Of a stretch of 64,000 bases of DNA, positions 54,030 through 64,000 are shown one piece after another; position 1 is the stretch's first letter, and each line of letters opens with the position of its first letter. Under the pieces are notes generated by a model. It worked only from the letters and a program-made list of their open reading frames with translations. It did not search any database and was not told the DNA's origin. The DNA lies in the NCBI RefSeq assembly GCF_037893015.1, contig NC_133663.1, positions 223,569,193 through 223,633,192 of the forward strand, written 5' to 3'. Source of the DNA: Macrotis lagotis. Taxonomy: Eukaryota > Chordata > Mammalia > Peramelemorphia > Peramelidae. The position numbers and the translations under genes were made by a program.

Positions 54030-54920
54030 TAATAATAATAACCAAAATGTTACTAAACTGTCTATGCCCTTTGACCCAACAATATCACTACTAGGTCTGT
54101 ATCCCAAGATAATTAGAGAAAAAAAAGAAATTATAGATTCCAAAATATTTATAGCTGCTCTCATTGGCAAAGAACTGGAAATTAAGGGAATGCCTGTCAA
54201 TTGGGGGGATGGCTAATCAAGTTGTGGTATATGATTTGATGGAGTACTACTGTGTTGTAAAAAATGATGAACTAAATGATCTTAGAAAAATATGGAAAGA
54301 CTTGAATGAAATAAGAAAAGTGAAGTAATGAGAATAAAATAAAATAATATTGCATATGTAACATATATTATAAGTGTAATTTTGAGCGAATAATTCATTT
54401 AACACATGTTAATATTCATTAATTACAAAGAACATATGAAATAAGATGCTATATGAATCAAGAGAGTTTATAAATAGAATGATTTGACATATATACATAC
54501 ATAAATATCTTGATATATACATATTTCAGTCCCCCGAGAGGGGAGGGAAGAAGAAAAAAAGGACAAAAGAAACTTACATGTATTTATTGTGCATTTAAAA
54601 AGAATAGGGGTAGCTAGGTGGTACAGTGGATAGAGTAATGGCCCTGGAGTCAGGAAGATCTGAGTTCAAATTTAACTTCAGATATTTAATACTTATCTCA
54701 CTGTGTGACCTCAGGCAAGTAACTTAATTCTATTACCTTATAAAAAACAATAACCAAAAAAGATGACAGAAAAAAGTAATAGCAGATCATGCATAATAGA
54801 TTTGCAGTTTCAAGTGCTTTATTTTTATTATTCTATATTGTTGTGGAACATTCAAATGGCCAGTACCACTGGCTTGTTTTTATTCCATAAATTTAAAATA
54901 AAATAAATAAAAATGCTATT
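54030..54920 (+). mobile_element. 5'-truncated L1 3' end, older subfamily, with nested SINE
   Basis: TATGCCCTTTGACCCAACAA, ACTAGGTCTGTATCCCAAGA and GGCAAAGAACTGGAAATTAA lead into the 3'UTR of the subfamily at 25.6-26.3 kb. A (TATACA)-type tract lies at about 54487-54530, followed by GGGAGGGAAGAAGAAAAAAA and, after the SINE, CATAATAGATTTGCAGTTTC and an A-rich end. Confidence 0.8.
54606..54765 (+). mobile_element. WSINE1-like SINE
   Basis: A diverged full-length copy inside the L1 3'UTR. Flanks AAAAAGAATAG and AAAAAAGTAATAG are similar but not an exact duplication. Confidence 0.8.
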
Positions 54921-55504
54921 TAGGATTCTGACCATCTTTCTCAGAGAAACCATATTGGATGAAAATCTGATGATTTAAAAAAATCATCTTTATTTAAAAG
55001 AGAAAAAGGAATAGGTTAATTGGAGGGAAAATTCTGAAAGTGTTGGTCCTAAAGATACAATTTAAGGAGCAGAGAAGATGTAATTCATTTCTTGAATGGT
55101 TCTTAATATCTATTTTTTTCTTGGAATTTATTTTTATTTTTAAGTTATCAAACATTTCTGCTCATGGAAACATTCTGCATTTACTTCCACTCCTTTATAT
55201 ACACAGAATAAATAGTCCCCTGCCTCTGTGAATCATCCAAAGCAGAAGGGCTGAATCAAAGCAGTAGTCCTCAGTGTGGAGAAGTTGTAGGGGAAAAGGG
55301 GAATTTTTTAAGTATGTCTGGACCTGCTCACACTACTTTGACAACTTGACATCTGAGTTTGACTCAATATTCTGAAAGTGAGAGATAGATTTCAAAGACC
55401 CAAACACCATGTGTCAATTCTATGAGAAATAGGTTGCAGGGGTGTGCTAGAGCCAGTTCTCTACCCTAAATCTTAAATGTGAGCATTAACACCTCGGAAA
55501 TTGG
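54921..55504. other. Unassigned interval
   Basis: No gene or repeat recognised. Confidence 0.35.
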
Positions 55505-55680
55505 TAATTAATAATAAAGCATTTATCTGCTATCTGCTATGAAGTATGCTAAAACAGTAAGAATACAAAAAGAAGCAAAAGATAATCCCAGTCTTCAATG
55601 GAGGAGAGAACATGGAAACAAATATATATACAAACACTATAGGATAAATAGGAATAATTAAGAGGATGGTAAGGCTTCTG
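55505..55680 (+). mobile_element. L2-like fragment
   Basis: AATAAAGCATTTATCTGCTA, AATACAAAAAGAAGCAAAAG, CCCAGTCTTCAATGGAGGAG and a CATGGAAACAAATATATATA block are in the usual L2-type order. Confidence 0.5.
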
Positions 55681-55681
55681 G

Positions 55682-55900
55682 CAGGGGTGGGGAACCGTTT
55701 TTTTTTCCCAAGGATCATTTGGATATTTATATCATTTGCCTGCTATATTTGGTCAAATATTTAATTAATTCATCCCTAAAAACTCCTAGATTTATCGAAT
55801 TTCCAGTCCCTCCTGCGGGACTTATACAGACTTTGGGTGGGATGTTCCCTTACCCTGAGATGGAAGATAACCCCACCCACCCACCCAATACTCTGATTCA
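55682..55900 (+). mobile_element. Possible hAT (Charlie-type) non-autonomous fragment
   Basis: CAGGGGTGGGGAACC at 55682 resembles Charlie-type hAT terminal repeats, followed by CCAAGGATCATTTGGATATT and a TTAATTAATTCA block. The other end was not found, so the right boundary is a guess. Confidence 0.35.
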
Positions 55901-55934
55901 GTGATACTGGCCATCTGACTGTCCCACACACAAG

Positions 55935-56220
55935 GCACTACATCTTCCTGATTTTTTTTAAATTCCAACCAAAATATCATCTTTTACTCTAAGTCTTCCT
56001 TAACATCTCTTAATCTAGTGCCTTCCCTCTTAATTGTAGCTTGTTTGTAATATATATAACATATGCATATATTATATATATATATATAAATATATATGTA
56101 TATATTTGTTTGCATGTTATCTCTCCTCCCCTCCATCAGATTGTAAGTTCTTTGAGGGCAGGGGCCATTTTTTACTTCTTTTTTTTTGTATCCCAATACT
56201 TAGCACTTGTTCCTAGCTAT
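55935..56220 (+). mobile_element. L2-like 3' end with AT microsatellite
   Basis: CTAAGTCTTCCTTAACATCT, ATCAGATTGTAAGTTCTTTG, AGGGCAGGGGCCATTTTTTA and TGTATCCCAATACTTAGCAC are L2-type 3' blocks. An AT tract (56041-56110) interrupts them. Confidence 0.6.
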
Positions 56221-56224
56221 CCAG

Positions 56225-56394
56225 GCTACCTCTAGTCATCCTGATTCCTGTCTGACCACTGGACCCAAATGACTCTAGAGCAGAAAGTGAGGCTGGTGAT
56301 TTAGTAAAGCACCCACTCGCTCAAATCCAACTCACTTGCTTGTCATGACATCACCTCCCCAATGTCATGGTCTTCTTTGAGAATGAAGGACAAT
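56225..56394 (+). mobile_element. RTE-like SINE/LINE 3' end
   Basis: ACCACTGGACCCAAATGACT, AGAAAGTGAGGCTGGTGATT, TCAAATCCAACTCACTTGCT and the tail GTCATGGTCTTCTTTGAGAA. A SINE is inserted exactly in the tail. Confidence 0.6.
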
Positions 56395-56552
56395 AGGGGG
56401 CAGCTAGGTGGCACAGTGGATAAAGCACCAGCCCTGGAGTCAGAAGTATCTGGGTTCAATTCAGGCCTCAGACAATAATTGCCTAGCTGTGTGGCCTTGA
56501 GCAAGCCACTTGACCCCATTTGCCTTGCAAAAAAACCTTAAAAAATATAAAG
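56395..56552 (+). mobile_element. WSINE1-like SINE with perfect 18-bp TSD
   Basis: TTGAGAATGAAGGACAAT at 56377-56394 and 56553-56570 flanks it; the duplicated target is the RTE-like tail. It is among the best-preserved SINE copies here. Confidence 0.95.
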
Positions 56553-56570
56553 TTGAGAATGAAGGACAAT

Positions 56571-56849
56571 GGGCCTGCCACATAAGAGTCACTTAAATGC
56601 TTGGTGACTTGATTTGAATCTCCTTTTCATCTGAAGTGATCAAAGTAGGAAATAATATACACAGAGGTGGGCATAATACTACATTTGACTTAATAGGGAA
56701 ATAAGAAAAGGGAAGAAGGAAGAGAGGAAATAAGGACAAATTCAAGAAGGGATGTCATGAACAAAAGAAGCTGCAGAGGGTGGACGGAGAAGAAGAGTTT
56801 AAAAGGAAAGATAGAACAAGAACCTGTGAAAAGAAGAGAATCAGGAGAG
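56571..56849. other. Unassigned purine-rich interval
   Basis: Purine-rich sequence resembling an L1 spacer in composition only. Confidence 0.3.
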
Positions 56850-58075
56850 TAGAAGCAGAATGATTACAAAATTTTTAAATTTTGGTGCAAACAAAACGAA
56901 AGCAGCTAAAATAAGAAGAAAACAGATAAACAGAGGGAAATCTTTGCAATAATTTTCCATTGCAAGCATCTAAATTCCAAAATGTATAGGAATGTGATTC
57001 AAATGTATAAGAATAAGAGCCATTCCAATACTTAATAAGTATCAAAAGGATTTGAACCAGTTCTCAATCAAAGAAATACAGCTGGATGAAAAAAATCATT
57101 CCAAATCACTAATAATTAGAAAAAATACATATTAAGATAACTTTAAGATATCATTTCACACCCAGACTGATTAGCAAAGTTGATCAAAAACAGGAAAATG
57201 GCAAATGTTGGAGAGGCTGTATAAAACAGATACAAATACAGTCATAATACACAATTAGCTGGTGGATTCAGACATTCAGGGAAGAAATTTTAATTATGCC
57301 CCAAAAGTAAATTGTGTGGATCCTTTGATCCTGTGATTTCATTACAAGGTATACACAATAAGGAGATCAAAGGAAGAAGAAAAGGACATCTTTTGTACAT
57401 ATAGATGTACAAAGATAATTATATTTATTCTTTTGTGGTGCAAAGAACTAGAAACTGAGGGGGTGACTATCAATTGGGGGGTGACTGAACAAATTATGGT
57501 AATCAAAGGAAACAGAATATTATTTTGCTATAAGAATTGATAAAGGGGGCAGTTTCAGAAAATATAAAAAAACTTCTTTGAACAGATGAAGAGTAAAGTG
57601 ATCAGAACTAGGGCAAGAATGTATATAATAACAACATCAGGGAGCAGCTAGGTGGCACAGTGGATAAAGCACTGGCCCTGGAGTCAGGAGTACCCGGGTT
57701 CAAACACTTAACAATTACCTAGCTGTGTGGCCTTAGGCAAGCCACTTAACCCCATTTGCCTTGCAAAAAATCCTAAAAAAAATAAAATAACAACATCATA
57801 AAGACAAAAACTTTGAAAGACTTGAGAACTCTGGTGAACATTATTACCAACTACAGTTCCAGAGGCCCGGTAACCACATCATGATATAGAGATGATGGAC
57901 TCAGGATGCAGACAGACTTTTTTTTTTTTTTTGGAATGGCAAATATAGGAATTACTATGAAGGAATGGCTATGCATATTTATGATGAGAGTTTATTTACT
58001 TGTTTGTTTTCTAATGGTCTGCAATAGGAGAAAGAGAAATTAATTTTTCTTAATTGAAAAAATTAAGTTGTTTTT
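56850..58075 (+). mobile_element. Old L1 ORF2 tail and 3'UTR with nested SINE
   Basis: AATCATTCCAAATCACTAAT, GATATCATTTCACACCCAGA, GGATCCTTTGATCCTGTGAT and GTGGTGCAAAGAACTAGAAA mark the ORF2 end; the 3'UTR has AGTTCCAGAGGCCCGGTAAC and GATGATGGACTCAGGATGCA. Strongly diverged; the 5' boundary is vague. Confidence 0.7.
57640..57785 (+). mobile_element. WSINE1-like SINE with 13-bp TSD
   Basis: AATAACAACATCA at 57627-57639 and 57786-57798 flanks it. The usual GAGTTCAAAT...GCCTCAGACAC region is shortened (GGGTTCAAACACTTAAC), an internal deletion of roughly 15 bases. Confidence 0.9.
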
Positions 58076-58954
58076 TTTTTGAAGAGGCAAGCTTATCCCG
58101 AATTAGATGGAAGGGTACAAATTGAGAAGGGGAGAGATTTAGAAAAAAGGGGGAAGCAAAGAAAGAGAAAATGGGGAATTATATAGAAATGTTTTGAATT
58201 ATAAAATACAGGAGAAGAGGGAATTCACATATCGGACCTCTGTTTTCTAAATAATAAGTAAGATCTTCAGTTGAGATGGGGAAAGTAGGGAGGAGTGGAA
58301 TATAGGAATCAAAGGAAAAATAAGATAGCCCAAAACAGTTTCCCCTTTCTCTTGATTCTCAGTTCAAAGTGCCCTATCCTAAGGAGTTGTTTTGTGATGT
58401 CTAAAAAGAACAGATTTGGTGCAATCACACAAATAAAAAGGAACAACAGTCTGACCTTCAGTCATAACATCATATTTCAAATGGTGAAGGAAAAGATTGA
58501 GACTTTAATATTAAGTGACTCAATGAAAAGGGTCAGGAGATCAATGTTCTGGCTTTAGAACCAAATAAGATATGGAGAAACTTATGTTAACTACTTATTT
58601 AGGAGACACATGGGCTGCTCATGTACTTTGCAATTTCTGAGTGAAGTTTACGAAATACTATCTGCTGTTTGGCTGACAAATGCAAGCTGAAATGTCTGTG
58701 TGCTCAGGACGTACGAATGCATATGTGCCACTGTTTATCTGTTTGTAAAACACGCCATATGCTAGCTGTATAGCATATGGTGTACTATATGGGAGATCAA
58801 GCAGAGAAAGAGACAGGAAAAAAAACATACAGCAAAGGAAAAGAAGATAGAGTAAAAGAGAAGAGAGAATAGAGAGAAAACTAAATCCCAAAATAGAGAC
58901 AGAAAATGTGGGATTTTCAGAACAGAATGAAACTTTGAGAACATCTAGTTCAAC
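58076..58954. other. Unassigned interval
   Basis: No gene or repeat recognised. The 87-codon frame at 58295-58558 has no known motif. A small inverted pair (CATATGCTAGCTGTATAGCATATG, described here by position 58757-58780) can form a hairpin. Confidence 0.35.
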
Positions 58955-59310
58955 CCATGGAAGCAGCTAGGTTAACACAGTGGATAGAGTGCCTTGTCTA
59001 GAGTCAGGAAGCTTCATCTTCATGCTATAAATTGTGGGCCTCTAGGCAAGTAACTTAATCCTGCTTGTCTCAGTTTCCCCAGGTATAAAATGAGTTAGAG
59101 AAGGAAATGACACCTCTCTAGTGTCTTTGCCAAGAAAATCCTAAATGGGATTACAAAGAGTCTGAAATGTCTTACAAATTCAACTTCATTATTTTTATAG
59201 ATGAAGAAACTAAAACTCAGAGTTTAAATGACTTACTATGGTGACACGGCCAATCAGTGACAGGAACTAAAGACACTTTCTGATTCCCAGTCCTTCATCC
59301 TTTTCACCTT
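58955..59310 (+). mobile_element. THER1/MIR-type SINE followed by a second MIR piece
   Basis: 58955-59190: CAGCTAGGTTAACACAGTGG, AGAGTCAGGAAGCTTCATCT, GTCTCAGTTTCCCCAGGTAT, GAGAAGGAAATGACACCTCT, GTCTTTGCCAAGAAAATCCT. From 59190 a reverse-oriented MIR piece follows (TTTTATAGATGAAGAAACTA, GGTGACACGGCCAATCAGTG). Confidence 0.7.
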
Positions 59311-59734
59311 AAAAGAAATGCCTCTTTGAGAGAAATAACAGAAAAAGAAGGGGGGTGAGATGTAGATTTTTTTTTGTCTAGAACTCCTTCTCTTTTTCCT
59401 GGCACAGAATGGACTAGCATAGATGAATTATAAGCTATGTTGTTAGAGGGAACTCTTAAAATAGTGAGATCACAAATCCACTTAAATAGTTGAGTATTTT
59501 GAGTGTTCAAAGCTGTGTACTTTTAATTTTGTACAAACAATGTCCTTTCTTTGGATTTTGTTTAAGTGAATCAGTGAATAAAACTTTATTATTTGTGACC
59601 AGGTTCTTTCCTGTACCCTATATGCTGCTCAGATATTTTTGTTTCAACATCTCCCATGGACCATTTTCTACCTATGCCCATACCTTTGCTATCTCTGGTT
59701 GCTACTGATTCTAACACCTACCACTCAATGCCTT
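59311..59734. other. Unassigned interval
   Basis: No gene or repeat recognised; the open frames lack known motifs. Confidence 0.3.
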
Positions 59735-59910
59735 CAAGGAGAGGCCTGGATTTAAATTCTGCCTCTGAAATTAGCTACATGACAAATCACTTAACTTCTT
59801 TGTTTCTCAGTTTCATCATCTACAAAAATGAGTATAATAAAACCTGCAATATTTATTGCACAGTTGTTGTGAAAAAATAAAACATGATAATATTTATCCT
59901 AAGTGACATT
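59735..59910 (+). mobile_element. MIR-family SINE
   Basis: GGCCTGGATTTAAATTCTGC, AGCTACATGACAAATCACTT, TCTCAGTTTCATCATCTACA and a TTATTGCACAGTTGTTGTGA block. Confidence 0.65.
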
Positions 59911-60540
59911 GTTAGGATGTACCACTCCCTCTTAAGGGGATTGAGCAATTCCTTATAGTCACTCCCTTATTCCCTCCCCACTGGAAGAGTTAGTGGCCTT
60001 TTAAATCAGGTAGAGGGAAACAATAGGAAAGGAAGTGGTCAAGACCAGGCAACTAGTCAAAGGTTTCTATCTTGCCAAATTGCTGACTCATTCAATTCCT
60101 GGATTCAGATTCTGGAATGAGTCTCTCAGTTCAGTGAAATTATTAAAAAAAAAAAAAAACCAAAGCAATAATTCCCTTTCCACAGCATTGAGTCACAAGA
60201 AAAACTGCTTTGTAAAATATACTGCCAGTATAAAATCTATGTCTTCCCTCTCTTGAGGGATGCTTTATGGCTCCACCTCTGCTGTCTTTGAACAAGGATA
60301 CATATAGAAGAGCAATGCAGTGGTTAATTGCATTTATCATATATAAAAGACAAGGTAAACAAAAGATAACCAACTCAAGAAACAGAAGTAAGTTTTGGAA
60401 AATAGACAAATGAAGTCTCAGGAAAGAGGAAGGGGAGAAGTTCTGCAGCAGACTATGAATGTTGAGGGGATAGGGGCACAGGACAGAATTCAGGGACACA
60501 TCCATCCAAGTATACCTTCTGCTCTTTCTGAAGAACTTCA
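59911..60540. other. Mostly unassigned interval
   Basis: No clear feature. The second half may belong to the LINE that follows, but motifs are too decayed to say. Confidence 0.3.
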
Positions 60541-60784
60541 GAATCACCTAGGTGACAAAGGAGACACTAGCAAAGGAATTAAAAAGGCACACTGTGCTCT
60601 ATGACCAAAGCAGAATTACACTGGTTCAAAAGAAACATGAGATTTGTAAATTTAGACATCTCAATGTGCATATGGGCTATTGTTGTAGAGCATTCCAAGC
60701 TTATATTAGTCTGATTGTCACATTCATACACTCTGTAACTTGACTCCAACATAGTGATGTCATTTTGGTCCTCTTTGAGAAAAG
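60541..60784 (+). pseudogene. RTE-like LINE ORF C-terminal remnant and 3' end
   Basis: The frame ending at 60743 reads TLAKELKRHTVLYDQSRITL, then EICKFRHLNVHMGYCCRAFQ, AYISLI and a stop. It resembles the C-terminus of a marsupial LINE I recall, whose end has a single zinc-finger-like C-x2-C-x12-H motif. Here only part of the finger remains. The 3' tail GATGTCATTTTGGTCCTCTT follows. The LINE family name is uncertain (RTE or L2-type). Confidence 0.5.
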
Positions 60785-61335
60785 CTAACCAAATTTTTCC
60801 TGAGCCATCTCTAACCTGGTCCTGACAAGCAGAGTATCAGTAAATCAGATAGCAATTTATTAATTATTTTCTTTGTAAGGAACCAATTTGCAAATCATGG
60901 GATCACTCCATTCCTAAGAGCTAACTTGCTGTTCTGGAGTCAAATATTTTATATGTTATCATAAGTGGGCAGATGGATCCTAGAACTGTCAGATTGGGGG
61001 CTTGATGATCTTCCCAAGATAAGCTCATCATACAAGACAATGCAATGATTACATCACTTGGAGGCCTGTGGGAATGATAAAATTGATTGTGTGGTTTTTG
61101 GGTTACAATATAGCACAAGTTATACTGATATACTTCACTTAAAGGCAAGTACAATTCAAGAAAAAATGCAAGACCTGTAATGATTAAAGGAAATTACTAT
61201 TAGTAACTTTGTTTTTATTGTTTTCCCAGACCCAGAGCTTGTCTGTAAAAAGGATATGTAGAAATAAAATTAAGAATTAATTCATTATACATATCATATT
61301 ACTCAACATAAACATCATAACTTTGGACATAATGA
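60785..61335 (+). repeat. Unclassified dispersed repeat, copy 2
   Basis: Counterpart of 51544-52120, in the same orientation and of similar length. It starts directly at the end of the RTE-like tail. Blocks CTCTAACCTGGTCCTGACAA, TTTGTAAGGAACCAATTTGC, TACTGATATACTTCACTTAA and CTGTAAAAAGGATATGTAGA correspond. Identity by eye is about three quarters. Confidence 0.65.
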
Positions 61336-61924
61336 AGGAAACAACAAACCAACTAGTCTTCTGCTCCATTCATTTACACAGTTCTAGCATTGAGGATCTC
61401 ATGCCTGAAGTCATGCATTGAGAATCTCATGACTGGGAGTAGCTCTGGCTTTCTCTCTTTCACTTCTCTTCCATACACTTGCTCTGTCATCCTGTCCCAT
61501 CTCTGCACACTCACCCTAGTGCACATGCTTCTCTTGCTTGAGTCCCACTCCCACTACCTCCCCCTGCCCCTTGCCCATTAGAATGAGAGAAATAGCTTGT
61601 TAGACAAACTTGGGTCCTCTACTCTTCCCCTTCAGTCACAAGGTTAGAATTATTGCCCAGTAATGCCAAAATAACATTATATCTACAAGTGCTAAGCAAA
61701 TCTTATGACTATGAATGTCAGTTATTGTGACTATTTTCCTTGCTGAACATTTTAATGGAACAACTTTTATGCTACCAGAGAAAAATTTCTTCATAGCTGT
61801 GTTTGATTATTTCTTTAATACTTGTAGCTTAGAAAATTGTTTTTCCTCTCTAAATCAAGAAAGTGAACTATTCTTTTGTTTCCTTCAATCGTTCTTTCCA
61901 ATGCATCTCTAGAGAAATACCTTA
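61336..61924. other. Unassigned interval before the tandem array
   Basis: No gene or repeat recognised. A pyrimidine-rich patch lies at 61445-61580. Confidence 0.35.
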
Positions 61925-64000
61925 AGTTCAGAGGAACAGGATGAGGGAGAAGGTGAAGGATAGGGAGAAGTATAAGGCTAGAGGATTAATGTTAGGGTAA
62001 ATTTTAAGAATTGAATAAGGGTTAGAGTCCCAGTTGAGTGAGGTGGATGGGAGGTATGGATGGAGTCAGAAACTAAATTGGAGTCCTAGATAGAGGTAGA
62101 ATAGGAGTTTTAAATGATATTTTGATTATCCAAATGACCCTTGGCAGAAAAAATGTTCCCCATCTTTGGATCTGGGTTAACAAGGGTTAGAGTGGAGTTT
62201 GAAGTAGAGTTAGAGGATGAGGGGGATGCTGAGGTGGGTGCATGGTCTGGGGTGGAGTGGATTAAGACTCTTAATTGTTTGAGGGGGGGCCTGAGGAAGG
62301 GTTGCAGTTGACACTGCCCATTAAGGATTAACATTAGGTGTCAGGTTATTGTTAGGGTTTCAGTAAAATAAGGGTTAGAGTCAAAAGTAGGCATTTAGGG
62401 TGATCTTTAAGGTTAGAAGAGGAGGTAAATCTTTCTGCTTTGGAGATGGTGATAGTAGTAGGAAGCTCAGGTGGAATCAAAGGCCAGCTCTGAGTTGTGC
62501 TTCCCAATTAACATTAGGGTTAAGGATATAATCCAGTTTAGAGTTAGGGTGTGGGTTAGATTAAGGTTAAAAGTCAAAAAGGGACATTCAAGGACATCTT
62601 TAGGTAAGACTAGAAGGCATAGCTAGAACCAGAAAAGAAGGTGGTGGTGGAGTAGAGCTCCTAAGTTATAGGTGGAGTCCAAGGTCAGGTTCCAAGTTGA
62701 GGATCATTTTTAGGATAAGACTACAAGACAGAGGAGAGTTAGAAAAGAAGGTAGTAGTGGAAAAGGGTAATTAAGTCAGAGGTAGAATTTAAGGTCAGGC
62801 TTCAAGTTGAGAGTGCCCATTTAGGACTAGGGTTAGGGGTCAGGATACAGTTAGGGTTCAACATAGTCAAAAGCAGATATCTAGATGGTTAGACTATAAG
62901 GAACAGGTGGAGCCAGAAATAATAAGAGATGGTAGTGTAGCAGGGGCTTATTCAGAGATTGAATCCAAGACCAGGTCCCAGTTAGGGATGCCCCTTAGGG
63001 ATAAGGTTAGGATTGGGGTAAGGATGAGAGACTAAAGGGGAGTTTTAGGGTCATTTTAGGGTAAGACTACAAGATAGGCAGTTAGAAAAGAAGGTGGTAG
63101 TGGAATAGGGCAATTAAGTCAGAGATGGAGTCCAAGGCTAGGTTTCAAGTTGAGGGTGCCCATTTAGTGCTAGGGTTAAGGTTCAGGCTAGTGTTGGGTT
63201 TGGCTTAGGAGAAGGGTTAAATTCAAAAGTAGGCATTGAAAGTGGAAGCAGTGGAACAAATAGAGATGGAAGCAGAATAGTGGGTTGGTTAGAGGTGGAG
63301 AACAAAGCATGGTTTCTATTGGAAGTGTCCATAAGGGTTAGGGAAAGGTTGAAAGGCCAAAACAAGTTTTTAGGGTCATCTTTGGGGTTAGACTTGGGAA
63401 AAGAGATGGAACCAGAGCTTCTAATGTAAATGGAGTAGAAGGTTTAATGGCAAAAAGATTCACATCTGGGTTGGAGTTGTAAGCATCCATTTATAGTAAA
63501 GGTTAGGGTTAGGATTTCATTAAGGGTAAGTATTAGAGTCCAAAAGCGACTTTTAAGGACATCTTTAGGTTAAGACTAGAAGGCAGAATTAGAGCCAGAC
63601 CTGAAGGTGGTTGTAGAGTAGGAAGTTTAATTAGAGGAAAAAGTCTGTGTTTGTGTCGGGGGGGGGGGAGGGGGGGGAGAGTCAAGACTGAAACTAGATT
63701 CACAGATAGAGATGGAAAATAAGGCTTAATTGGAGGACTAGTCAAAGAAGTGCAGCATCCCAAGTAGAGATGGAGTCAGAGGTAGAGAGTTTCAATGGGA
63801 AAATGAATTGGAGGAAGAGTCTGAGGCAGGGTCAAAGTTGGAGCTGCCTTTGAGATTAGGGTAAGATTTAGAGACTGAAAGGGACTTTTAGACTCATCTT
63901 TAAGTTAAGACTGCAAGGCAGAGTTGGAGCCAGAAAAGAAGGTGGTGGTGGAGTTGGATCCAGTTGGGGCTCCTCAAAAAGTGTTATGGTTAGGGTAGGT
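61925..64000 (+). repeat. Diverged tandem array, period about 170 bp, with GTTAGGG motifs
   Basis: Landmarks recur in order through the array. GAAAAGAAGGTGGTGGTGG-like sequence starts at 62632, 62742, 62914, 63084, 63598 and 63932; the distances are 110, 172, 170, 514 (about 3x171) and 334 (about 2x167). CATCTTTAGGTTAAGACTAG-like sequence recurs at 62402, 62597, 62703, 63051, 63376, 63559 and 63895. GTTAGGG occurs at 61991, 62351, 62543, 62832, 62850, 62981, 63337, 63502 and 63989, always on the plus strand. The units are strongly diverged. The array continues past the window edge. No coding content. Confidence 0.75.
63657..63680. repeat. Poly-G tract
   Basis: Two adjacent G runs of about 12 and 8 separated by an A, within the tandem array; capable of forming a G-quadruplex in principle. 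Confidence 0.9.

Noticed and set aside
60143-60547. 134-codon reverse-strand frame
   Set aside because: Hydrophobic translation from T-rich sequence antisense to a decayed LINE region; no motif and no start context.
61925-64000. True terminal telomere repeat or CRISPR-like array
   Set aside because: GTTAGGG motifs are scattered and not contiguous. The repeats are long and diverged without regular spacers, and the genome is mammalian.

Overview
The window looks like intergenic DNA from a marsupial, probably an Australasian one. It is AT-rich and CpG-poor, with no intact host gene, and L1-lineage LINEs, short SINEs and MIR-family SINEs occupy most of it. The most frequent SINE is about 145 bp, begins GGTGGCTAGGTGGCACAGTG, carries a tRNA-like B box (GAGTTCAAATC) and ends TTGCAAAAA. 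I recall this as the WSINE1-type family of Australian marsupials, which is memory and not a database search. Longer MIR/THER1-type SINEs, L2-like pieces and RTE-like 3' ends complete the marsupial picture.

Layout. 1-8.1 kb: a HAL1/L1 3' fragment, a reverse-strand L1 with ORF1 and the start of ORF2, two old forward L1 copies, and several SINEs. 8.1-16.9 kb: a 5'-truncated forward L1 split by a 3.2-kb reverse-strand HAL1-like composite element (8454-11661) with a 13-bp target-site duplication. 17.5-19.6 kb: another reverse HAL1/L1 with its 5' end. 19.6-41.9 kb: low-information sequence with many MIR-family fragments, scattered SINEs and 5'-truncated L1 tails. 41.9-43.5 kb: an ORF-less L1/HAL1 derivative in which a 5'UTR runs straight into a 3' region. 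43.7-50.5 kb: the best preserved L1, full length, with long ORF1 and ORF2 remnants.

Two host processed pseudogenes are recognisable. A NEK6 kinase copy lies on the minus strand at 50.5-51.35 kb. Its presumed 3'UTR sits 7 kb away at 43.5-43.67 kb because the full-length L1 landed in its last codons. An RPL38 copy lies on the plus strand at 52.8-53.1 kb, and its tail was hit by another L1. From 53 to 61.3 kb there are more L1 tails, SINEs, L2-like and hAT-like pieces, and two copies (51.5 and 60.8 kb) of an unclassified repeat of about 550 bp. From about 61.9 kb to the window end there is a diverged tandem array with a period near 170 bp, studded with the telomere-like motif GTTAGGG.

Nothing here works as a gene system. 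What can be read is a layered record of retrotransposition: L1 machinery moving L1, HAL1, SINE and mRNA copies, with target-site duplications that order the events. The most unusual items are the composite HAL1 element with antisense, C-rich SINE-derived modules, the ORF-less 5'UTR-to-3' element, and the telomere-like array.
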